Source: an uncultured Ruminococcus sp. (GTDB lineage: Bacteria > Bacillota > Clostridia > Oscillospirales > CAG-272). From it: DNA of 10,757 nucleotides. The position numbers and the translations under genes were made by a program. Location of the stretch: the NCBI GenBank assembly GCA_902778205.1, contig CACYWX010000072.1:1-10757 (forward strand), in the 5' to 3' direction. Positions 5,516 through 10,757 of this stretch are shown piece after piece; positions within the stretch are counted from its first letter, which is position 1, and every line of letters begins with the position of its first letter. Below the pieces are notes generated by a model that saw only the letters and a list, made by a program, of their open reading frames with translations, did not search any database and was not told the origin of the DNA.

Positions 5516-7027
5516 TTACTGCTCGTCGAAGAGGGCGAGGACCTTGTCGTAGTACTTGGTGGCCATCTTTTCCTTCTTTTTATAATAAGAGGTGATGTCC
5601 TGGAAGGTGTCGGCCCGGAGCAGCTCCTGGAAGAAGAAGGCCACGCCGTTCCAGTTGTCGTAGACGTATCCCAGGTCGAAGACGCGGGCGTTCACGCACA
5701 GGTCCATCATCTCGGCGTCCTTGGGGGAGGAGGCGTAACGGGTCTTCAGACAGACATCGTAGTAGGCGGGGAGCACGGTCTTGTAGCTCTCGGCGCAGAG
5801 GGCCTCGGTCATGATGCCGATGAAGTCCAGGTCCGCCGCGTCCTTGCCCACGGCCATGGCCTCGTGGGAGCCGTCCACCATGGACTTATAGGCGGCCTGG
5901 GCCTCGTCGTACTTGGGATAGGGGATGATGCCGTAGTCGTGGCTGAAGTCCGCCAGATAGGAGATGGCGCCGGAGAGGATGGCGTTGCAGGTCAGGGTGT
6001 GGTACTTGGAGAAGGCGTCCATGCCGGAGCCGTGGTCCATGACCGACCAGACGCCGGCCCGCTCGTTCAGGAGATCCCAGCAGGAGTTGTAGACGTCGAT
6101 GAGGTGCTCGCCGTAATAGACGTACTGGAGCTCGCCGGAGGAATCCCGGGTGAAGATGGGGTTGTCGCAGGACCAGAGATAGGTGTTGTAGTTGGACTGC
6201 TGGTCGGAGGCCAGACCGAAATAGTCCTCGGCGTCCTCCGTGCCGTTGCCGTTTGAGTCGGTGTAGACGGTCTCGCAGATCGTTTTCAGGTGGTCCAGGG
6301 TCCAGCGGCCGTCCTTGACGGTGTCGTAGGGATCCTCGATCTGGTAGTTGACCACCTCGGCCTTGTCGTAGAACATGCAGTAGGTGGAGCCCACGGTGGT
6401 GAGGGCGAAGTCGCCGACGGCAAGGAACGCGCGTCCGTGGACGGTCAGGTCGTCGACGGTGGAGTCGGACCACCAGGGCTTTTCAAAATTGATGTGGGGG
6501 ACGTCGTACCAGTTGAGATAGAGGCCCTTCATGGCGTTGCCGGAGTTGGACACCACGTGGAACTGGATCAGGTCGAAGGAGCCGTCGCCGGAGGAAATGG
6601 CGTTGGCGACCTTCGTGGCGCAGTCCCGGTGGGCGCCGCCCTCAAGATAGGCGATCTTGGTGCCGAAGCGCTCCTCCACGCCGGCGTTGCGCTTGTAGAT
6701 GGCGTCGTTCACGCCCTCGCCGGTCATTTCCGCGGAGACGATGTTGGTCTCGCCGCCGGAGGATTCGGAGCCGATGACGGTGAAGGTACGGCCGTCGAAG
6801 CTCTGCTCCGGGAGGTCGTCGCTCACCAGCATGCGCTGTTCGGCGGGGGTCAGCTCCTTTTCCTCATCGGGCTCCTCGCCGGAGGCGGCGTTCTGGGAGG
6901 CGTCGGACTGAGCCGGCTGTGAGGAGGGCTGGCTGTCGGTATTGGCGGTGGATTCGCCGCAGGAGGCCAGGGGGAGCAGCATGGAGAGAAGCAGGACCAG
7001 AGCGGCGGCTTTTTTCATGGCAGTCAT
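5516..7027 (-). CDS. Extracellular solute-binding lipoprotein (ABC-type, family 1-like), copy 2
   Basis: The 503-residue lipoprotein has a signal peptide with a good lipobox (LASC, lipid-bearing Cys23). A Ser/Gln/Glu-rich linker leads into the same solute-binding fold as its neighbour at 3577-5094. Shared landmarks include GEGVNDAIYKRN (103-114), FDLIQFHV (151-158), WWSDSTVDDL (185-194), an EF-hand-like loop DSNGNGTEDAED (257-268), DYGIIPYPKYDEAQ and MMDLCVNARVFDLGYVYDNW. About 60 bases encoding the last motif are nearly identical in DNA between the copies (about 3710-3774 and 5645-5709), while linkers and some internal segments have diverged. ATG 7027 is preferred because AGGAG lies 7 nt upstream; ATG 7018 would remove MTA. 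It is the first gene after the promoter at 7076-7104. Substrate and permease are unknown. Confidence 0.9.
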   Translation of the reverse strand: MTAMKKAAALVLLLSMLLPLASCGESTANTDSQPSSQPAQSDASQNAASGEEPDEEKELTPAEQRMLVSDDLPEQSFDGRTFTVIGSESSGGETNIVSAEMTGEGVNDAIYKRNAGVEERFGTKIAYLEGGAHRDCATKVANAISSGDGSFDLIQFHVVSNSGNAMKGLYLNWYDVPHINFEKPWWSDSTVDDLTVHGRAFLAVGDFALTTVGSTYCMFYDKAEVVNYQIEDPYDTVKDGRWTLDHLKTICETVYTDSNGNGTEDAEDYFGLASDQQSNYNTYLWSCDNPIFTRDSSGELQYVYYGEHLIDVYNSCWDLLNERAGVWSVMDHGSGMDAFSKYHTLTCNAILSGAISYLADFSHDYGIIPYPKYDEAQAAYKSMVDGSHEAMAVGKDAADLDFIGIMTEALCAESYKTVLPAYYDVCLKTRYASSPKDAEMMDLCVNARVFDLGYVYDNWNGVAFFFQELLRADTFQDITSYYKKKEKMATKYYDKVLALFDEQ

Positions 7028-7075
7028 GGGAAAGCTCCTGTGTGATATGGATTGAGGGTATATCTTTACAGAATG

Positions 7076-7104
7076 ATTATAGCACAAAACAAAGGGGATG
7101 ACAA
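7076..7104 (-). promoter_or_regulatory. Sigma-A-type promoter for the solute-binding protein/envelope operon
   Basis: Minus-strand TTGTCA (7099-7104) and a perfect TATAAT (7076-7081) are separated by exactly 17 bases, placing the transcript start near 7069. Just upstream of the -35 lies an A-rich tract (minus-strand AAAAAAACAAAAA, about 7111-7123), which could act as an UP element. The 5' leader is about 42 nt and contains the AGGAG of the first gene. I saw no convincing operator palindrome. Confidence 0.88.
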
Positions 7105-7151
7105 GCGGGATTTTTGTTTTTTTCGACCTCTGCGGGAGGTTGAGCGGAAAA

Positions 7152-7178
7152 GGAAAAAGGCCCGCGGGGGCCCTTTCC
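7152..7178 (-). terminator. Terminator-like hairpin after the small lipoprotein gene
   Basis: On the minus strand a GGCCC/GGGCC stem with a CCGC loop is extended by GGAAA pairing with TTTCC across one bulged base. The tail continues TTTTTCCTTTTCC. It begins 1-2 bases after the stop codon at 7180-7182 and lies before the next promoter, so it probably separates the two transcription units. The bulge and the interrupted T-run make it weaker than the terminator at the left edge. Confidence 0.7.
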
Positions 7179-7179
7179 G

Positions 7180-7554
7180 TTACGGGTTCAGCTGGCTGGG
7201 ATAGATCGCCACGTTGCAGCGGACGTAGGCTTCGGTCTCGTATCCGTTGTACGCGACGCGCAGGATATAGAAGCCGCGGTCCAGGCCGACCTGCTCAAAC
7301 TCATAGTCGTGGATATACTCGTCGGTGCCGTCCTCGTAGCTGGCCAGGACGCTGAATTCGTCCGGGCTGAAGACGTGGCGGGTGTCGGTGACCTCCGGTC
7401 CGTTGTACACGACGATCAGGCCGATGGGCGTCTCGCCCTTATGCGCGCTCTCCTCCTTATCCTTCCCGCAGGATGGGAAGGCCAGGATCAGGAGAAGGGC
7501 GGCAAGAAGAGCGGCGGCACGGGTGAGGATACGGCGCGGGAATCCGGTGTTCAT
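7180..7554 (-). CDS. Small lipoprotein with probable Ig-like domain
   Basis: The 124-residue protein has a basic N-terminus, a hydrophobic segment (about 12-27) and FPSC, which makes Cys29 a likely lipidation site although the lipobox is not ideal. After a charged linker, residues about 43-118 look like a single all-beta domain. The segments GLIVVYNGPEV, FSVLASYEDGTDEYI and FYILRVAYNGYETEAYVRCNV follow the pattern of bacterial Ig-like domains (group 3 type), which are common in surface proteins that bind sugars or other proteins. ATG 7554 has GGAGG 6 nt upstream. It follows the dehydrogenase gene by 12 nt and is the last gene before the hairpin at 7152-7178. Its function is unknown; surface display or ligand binding is plausible. 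Confidence 0.8.
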   Translation of the reverse strand: MNTGFPRRILTRAAALLAALLLILAFPSCGKDKEESAHKGETPIGLIVVYNGPEVTDTRHVFSPDEFSVLASYEDGTDEYIHDYEFEQVGLDRGFYILRVAYNGYETEAYVRCNVAIYPSQLNP

Positions 7555-7566
7555 GGGGAACCTCCG

Positions 7567-8436
7567 TCAGACGCCGGAATAGGCCGCGAATCCGCCGTCC
7601 ACGGGGACCACCACGCCGTCCACGAAGGCGGAGAACTTCTCGTCGGTCAGCCACAGCAGGACGCCGTCCAGATCCGCAGGCGTGCCGAAGCGGCCCATGG
7701 GGGTGTGGCTGAGGATCTTGTCGGAGCGGGGCGTCAGGCTTCCGTCCGGATTGGTGAGAAGGGTACGGTTCTGATCGGTCAGGAAGAAGCCGGGGGCGAT
7801 GGCGTTGACCCGGATGCCCACGGGAGCGAAATGGACGGCCAGCCACTGGGTAAAGTTGGACACGGCGGCCTTGGCTCCGGAATAGGCGGGGATGCGGGTC
7901 AGGGGACGGAAGGCGTTCATGGAGGACACGTTGACGATGGTCCCGCCGCCCTGGCACATATCCCGGGCGAAGACCTGGGTGGGGATGAGGGTGCCGAGGA
8001 AGTTGAGGTTGAAGACGAAGGAGATGCCCTCGGGGTCCAGATCGAAGAAGGTCTTGACGCCCTCGATGGTGCCGTTGGCGGTCAGCTCGGCGGCCTCCTC
8101 CGGGGTCAGGACGTCGCGGCTGGTGGAGCCCTTGGGATTGTTGCCGCCCGCGCCGTTCAGAAGGATGTCGATGCGGGAGACGCCGAAGGTCTCGTAAATA
8201 GCCTGGCGGGCCGCCTCAACGGAGCCCTTTTCCAGGACGTTCATGGTAAAGGCCGCCGCGCATCCGCCGTTTTCGCGGATTTCGGACGCGACCTTCTCGG
8301 CGGCGTCGGGACGGAGATCGCAGACGGCTACCTTCGCGCCGGCCGCTGCCAGGGTTTTCGAAAAGCCGGAGCAGAGGACGCCGCCGCCGCCGGTGACGAC
8401 CGCCAGTTTTCCGGTGAGATCAAAGGTGAGATTCAT
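7567..8436 (-). CDS. uxuB: UxuB-type SDR oxidoreductase (D-mannonate / D-fructuronate oxidoreductase)
   Basis: The 289-residue cytoplasmic enzyme probably interconverts D-fructuronate and D-mannonate with NAD(P)(H) in glucuronate breakdown. It has the short-chain dehydrogenase core: cofactor loop TGGGGVLCSG (15-24), NGAGG (94-98) in place of NNAG, Ser172, and Tyr185-x-x-x-Lys189 in AYSGAK. It also has features typical of the Bacillus YjmF/UxuB group: GGGGVLC, an insert ending FFDLDPEGI (about 130-138), FLGTLIPTQVFA, SSMNAF, and the C-terminal VPVDGGFAAYSGV. ATG 8436 is chosen because AAAGGA lies 6 nt upstream; an ATG at 8451 has no such site. It sits between an ASRT-like gene (81-nt gap) and a lipoprotein gene (12-nt gap). 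No mannonate dehydratase (uxuA), isomerase or kinase gene is in view. Related sugar-acid specificities cannot be excluded. Confidence 0.85.
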   Translation of the reverse strand: MNLTFDLTGKLAVVTGGGGVLCSGFSKTLAAAGAKVAVCDLRPDAAEKVASEIRENGGCAAAFTMNVLEKGSVEAARQAIYETFGVSRIDILLNGAGGNNPKGSTSRDVLTPEEAAELTANGTIEGVKTFFDLDPEGISFVFNLNFLGTLIPTQVFARDMCQGGGTIVNVSSMNAFRPLTRIPAYSGAKAAVSNFTQWLAVHFAPVGIRVNAIAPGFFLTDQNRTLLTNPDGSLTPRSDKILSHTPMGRFGTPADLDGVLLWLTDEKFSAFVDGVVVPVDGGFAAYSGV

Positions 8437-8457
8437 GACAAATCCTTTCATTGATGA

Positions 8458-8500
8458 CCGGCGCGTTCCGTGGAAGCGGACTTCCCGGGAGGGGCGCCGG
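8458..8500 (-). other. Nested intercistronic stem-loop
   Basis: In the 81-nt gap between the ASRT-like gene and the dehydrogenase gene, 8458-8464 and 8494-8500 form a perfect 7-bp pair (CCGGCGC/GCGCCGG). Inside it, GGAAG (8472-8476) and CTTCC (8481-8485) form a 5-bp stem with a 4-nt loop. No U-tract follows on either strand, so it is not a standard terminator. It may stabilise or tune expression of adjacent cistrons. Chance pairing in GC-rich DNA is possible. Confidence 0.35.
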
Positions 8501-8517
8501 AGGGGTTGAGAGCGGGA

Positions 8518-8892
8518 TCAGTCCTCCACCGGGTAGGCGATGGTGGTCATGAGGGCCATTTCGGGAGCGCTGGTATCCAGACGGGAGTACTGGACCACGA
8601 TGGGGGTGTTGGATTCCACAAGGACGGCATAGGGGGTGTCCCGCGGGATGGGCTCGCCGTTCGCGTTGCGCAGCTTGTCCATGCGGATGTGGTGGGTGCG
8701 CATGGCGGGGCACTGGGAGGAGAAGTCACACCTTGCGTCCCGGTCCTCGAAGAAGAGGGTCAGCTTGATCTCGGCGTCCACGTCGGAGGTGTTGATGACG
8801 CAGATGGCTTCGTGGGAGATGCCGGGATTCTTCGAGACGGAGTTGAGGAAGGTGTCGGGGATGAGCCAGGTTTTTCTGCCGTATGCTTTCAT
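8518..8892 (-). CDS. Anabaena sensory rhodopsin transducer (ASRT)-like protein
   Basis: The 124-residue soluble protein matches the ASRT family over its full length. It has GRKTWLIPD near the start, then ISHEAICVINTSDVDAEI (25-42), LTLFFED (44-50), RTHHIRMDKL (65-74), IPRDTPYAVLVESNTPIVVQ (82-101), SRLDT (103-107) and LMTTIAYP (114-121). In Anabaena the protein partners a sensory rhodopsin, but most family members occur in bacteria with no rhodopsin, and the fold has been proposed as a small-molecule-binding domain linked to sugar metabolism. ATG 8892 has AAAGGA upstream; longer frames extending to 9393 run antisense-like through the MATE gene. It lies 44 nt after the MATE gene and 81 nt before the UxuB-like gene, in one probable transcript. 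The context supports a ligand-binding or accessory role in hexuronate use. No rhodopsin is encoded here. Confidence 0.88.
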   Translation of the reverse strand: MKAYGRKTWLIPDTFLNSVSKNPGISHEAICVINTSDVDAEIKLTLFFEDRDARCDFSSQCPAMRTHHIRMDKLRNANGEPIPRDTPYAVLVESNTPIVVQYSRLDTSAPEMALMTTIAYPVED

Positions 8893-8936
8893 GATGAGGA
8901 TCCTTTCTGTATGAGAAATGAATTGATTGAACGATA

Positions 8937-10349
8937 TTACGCCGCTTCGGGGGATCCTGCTTCCTTCTTCTTCAGGATCTTTTCCCAGCGGACGGCGAAG
9001 ACGACAGTGCGGAAGATCCAGTCCAGCACCATGGCGATCCAGACGCCTATGGCTCCCATGCCCATGCGCCGTCCGATGATCTCCGAGAAGCCCACCCGGA
9101 AGAGGAACATGGAGAGGACGGCGGCGATCATGACGAAGCGGGCGTCTCCCGCGGCCTTCATGGCGTTGGGCGTGACGAAGGAAGGCGTCCAGAAGAGGAT
9201 GGCGGCGCCGTTGTGGATGGCGATGAGGATCACGGCCAGATCGTGGGCCTCGGGGGACACCCGGTACAGCCGGAGCAGAAGGGGCAGGGCGGCAAAGAGC
9301 ACGGCGTTGAAGAGGGCGAAGGAGGCATAGCTCATGCGCAGAAGCTTGGCCGTATAGTACCGGACCGCCCGCCAGTCCCCGGCTCCCACGCACTGGCCCG
9401 CCACGGTGATGATGGCCAGGTTGAAGGCGAAGCCCGTCATGACGCCGAAGGTATCGATGTTGTTGGCCACGGCGTTGGCGGCGATCTGGGCGGTGCCGAA
9501 GGTGGAGATGATGGACAGCACCAGGATGCGCCCCAGCTGGAAGGTGCCGCTTTCCAATGATCCCGGCAGGCCCACGGAGAGGATGCTCCGGACCGTGGAG
9601 ACGTCGGGCTTTTTCATGAAGAGGGTTTTATAATTTACCGACACGGCCAGCCCCGGTTCGGAGATCTTCCAGAGGAAATAGACCATGAGCAGGAACCGGG
9701 AGACCACGGTGGAGAGGGCGGCTCCGAACACGCCCCAGTGCAGGACGAAGATGGTGAAGGCGTTGCCGGCCACGTTGATCAGGTTGACGACGGTGGAGGC
9801 GGTCATGGAGATTTTCGAGTTCCCCACGGAGCGGAACAGGGCCGCCGACGCCGAATACAGGGCGATGAAGGGGAAGGAGATCACGGTGGTGCGCATGTAG
9901 ACCGTGGCGGCCGCCATGACGTCGTCCTCGATCTGTCCGTAGAGGAGGCGCAGGAGACGGGTATCCGCGGCGGCCACGACTCCCAGCATCAGGAGGGAGG
10001 CGCAGAGGGAGATGAAGACGATGGAGCGGGCGGCCCGTTTCGCGTCCTCGGGCTGCTTCGCGCCGACGCACCGGGACGCCACGACGGCTCCTCCGGTGGC
10101 CAGGGCGTTGAATATATTGATAAAGAGAATGAAGATCATGTCCACCAGGGAAACGCCCGAGACGGACGCATCCCCCAGACTGGACACCATGACGGTATCC
10201 ATGATCCCCATGAGGATGGAGAGGAACTGCTCCGCCACCAGGGGAAGCAGAAGAGCGAGGAGCGCTTTGTTGGAAAAGCGTACGGCGAAGCCGTTCTCCA
10301 CGGGATTCTCCCCGAACAGGCGGGCAAGGAAGGCTTTTACTTTGGACAA
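8937..10349 (-). CDS. MATE family multidrug/small-molecule exporter
   Basis: The 470-residue integral membrane protein has about 12 hydrophobic segments in two halves of six, the normal MATE size and layout. These transporters export cations, drugs or metabolites in exchange for Na+ or H+. Characteristic parts include LLPLVAEQFLSILMGIMDTVMVSSLG (about 35-60) and GGAVVASRCVGAKQ in the first half. The second half has GLPGSLESGTFQLGRI and IITVAGQCVGAGD at the equivalent place. The start is a TTG at 10349. The nearby ATG (10364-10366) is out of frame, and the first internal Met would cut into the first membrane segment. A GGGGG tract 4-8 nt upstream is the only ribosome binding candidate, and it can pair with the adjacent CCCC. 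It is the first gene of its unit, about 37 nt after the predicted transcript start. Its substrate is unknown; co-transcription with sugar-acid genes may hint at a metabolite exporter. Confidence 0.93.
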   Translation of the reverse strand: MSKVKAFLARLFGENPVENGFAVRFSNKALLALLLPLVAEQFLSILMGIMDTVMVSSLGDASVSGVSLVDMIFILFINIFNALATGGAVVASRCVGAKQPEDAKRAARSIVFISLCASLLMLGVVAAADTRLLRLLYGQIEDDVMAAATVYMRTTVISFPFIALYSASAALFRSVGNSKISMTASTVVNLINVAGNAFTIFVLHWGVFGAALSTVVSRFLLMVYFLWKISEPGLAVSVNYKTLFMKKPDVSTVRSILSVGLPGSLESGTFQLGRILVLSIISTFGTAQIAANAVANNIDTFGVMTGFAFNLAIITVAGQCVGAGDWRAVRYYTAKLLRMSYASFALFNAVLFAALPLLLRLYRVSPEAHDLAVILIAIHNGAAILFWTPSFVTPNAMKAAGDARFVMIAAVLSMFLFRVGFSEIIGRRMGMGAIGVWIAMVLDWIFRTVVFAVRWEKILKKKEAGSPEAA

Positions 10350-10392
10350 GGGGAACCCCCGATCATGCGCGGAACACTCGGAATTCTATCCT

Positions 10393-10421
10393 ATTATAAC
10401 AGAGCGGGCGGGGAATTGCAA
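10393..10421 (-). promoter_or_regulatory. Sigma-A-type promoter for the MATE-ASRT-uxuB-lipoprotein unit
   Basis: Minus-strand TTGCAA (10416-10421) and a perfect TATAAT (10393-10398) are spaced by 17 bases, giving a transcript start near 10386. The leader to the TTG start codon is short and ends in GGGGGTTCCCC, which can form a small hairpin over the only Shine-Dalgarno candidate. The promoter faces away from the rnpB promoter, with 36 bases between the two -35 boxes. Confidence 0.88.
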
Positions 10422-10457
10422 GAGCTTTTCCGTTTTCGGGCGGCGCGGCAGGGGACC

Positions 10458-10486
10458 TTGACTTTTTCCGGGGGATATGGTATACT
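10458..10486 (+). promoter_or_regulatory. Sigma-A-type promoter of rnpB
   Basis: TTGACT (10458-10463) and TATACT (10481-10486) are 17 bases apart. The -10 is preceded by TATGG, close to an extended -10. The transcript start falls near 10493, which matches the expected 5' end of the RNase P RNA. The near-consensus strength suits a stable-RNA gene. Confidence 0.88.
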
Positions 10487-10492
10487 CACGGT

Positions 10493-10757
10493 GCAGACGG
10501 GGCTGCCGCGTGTCATGGCGCCGCAAGGTATTGGCATGAGGAAAGTCCGGGCATCGAAGGGCAGGATAACGGATAACGTCCGCCGAGGGCAACCTCCGGG
10601 AAAGTGCAACAGAAATAGACTACCAAAGCGGTCCGCCGCACGGTACAGATGGAAAGGCGAGGTAAAAGCTCACCGGCACGACAGGCAACTGTGTGCAAAT
10701 GTAAACCCTATCCGATGCAACGCCTCCACGCGGGGATCCGCAGAAATGCGGGTCATG
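10493..10757 (+). ncRNA. rnpB: RNase P RNA (type A-like), 3' end cut by the window
   Basis: This is the catalytic RNA of ribonuclease P, which matures tRNA 5' ends. Conserved blocks appear in order: GAGGAAAGTCCGGGC (10538-10552, 5' strand of the P4 core helix), AGTGCAACAGAAATAGACTACC (10603-10624), GGTAAAAGCTCACCGG (10661-10676), and GCAAATGTAAACCC (10695-10708), with a GC hairpin near 10728-10755. About 265 nt are present. Bacterial RNase P RNA is usually 350-400 nt, so the 3' part with the second P4 strand (the ACAGAACCCGGCTTA-like block) lies beyond the window. The conserved blocks resemble type A more than the Bacillus type B. The exact 5' end is inferred from the promoter. Confidence 0.95.

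Noticed and set aside
8893..9393. Extended frame upstream of the ASRT-like gene (291 codons)
   Set aside because: The added part is an Arg/His/Pro-rich shadow of the MATE gene, and ATG 8892 with AAAGGA matches the family N-terminus.
10386..10698. Small minus-strand open frames at the right end
   Set aside because: They overlap the rnpB promoter and RNase P RNA, have no good start signals and no recognisable products.
1..10757. CRISPR array, tRNA, insertion sequence, integrase or phage gene
   Set aside because: I read both strands for regularly spaced repeats, tRNA-like T-loops with CCA ends, transposase motifs and terminal inverted repeats and saw none.

Overview
The window looks like a chromosomal segment of a GC-rich Gram-positive bacterium, most likely a gut-type Clostridia member. 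The reasons are a VanW family protein, a DltD-like/MBOAT envelope module, several lipobox lipoproteins, strong GGAGG-type ribosome binding sites, and a type A-like RNase P RNA. The taxonomic call is inference. All protein genes are on the minus strand; only rnpB, at the right edge, is on the plus strand. No stretch longer than about 150 bases lacks a gene or RNA. The two largest gaps, 7028-7179 and 10350-10492, hold promoters and a terminator.

Right to left, in the direction of transcription: a consensus promoter (10393-10421) drives a four-gene unit made of a MATE-family exporter, an Anabaena sensory rhodopsin transducer (ASRT)-like small protein, a UxuB-type short-chain dehydrogenase (D-mannonate/D-fructuronate oxidoreductase), and a small lipoprotein with a probable Ig-like domain. 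The unit closes with a terminator-like hairpin (7152-7178). A second strong promoter (7076-7104) starts the next unit. It holds a solute-binding lipoprotein, a broken third copy of such a gene, a paralogous solute-binding lipoprotein, vanW, a scrambled dltA/MBOAT remnant, a DltD-like SGNH protein and a membrane-anchored VanY-type D,D-carboxypeptidase. That unit ends at a strong intrinsic terminator (about 21-63).

Functionally, the first unit points to hexuronate (glucuronate/galacturonate-derived) metabolism with a possible small-molecule-binding accessory protein and an exporter. The second unit joins substrate capture at the cell surface (two intact solute-binding lipoproteins with no permease nearby) to cell-envelope modification and peptidoglycan trimming (VanW, DltD-like, VanY-like).

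The most unusual feature is two separate internal-deletion scars in this second unit. At 2423-2722 the start of one gene (resembling an AMP-forming ligase such as DltA) runs out of frame into the tail of a membrane-bound O-acyltransferase. At 5165-5475 a lipoprotein signal peptide runs out of frame into the last ~68 codons of a solute-binding protein. These are either real decay events or assembly artefacts, and read mapping would tell them apart. I saw no CRISPR array, tRNA, insertion sequence or phage gene.
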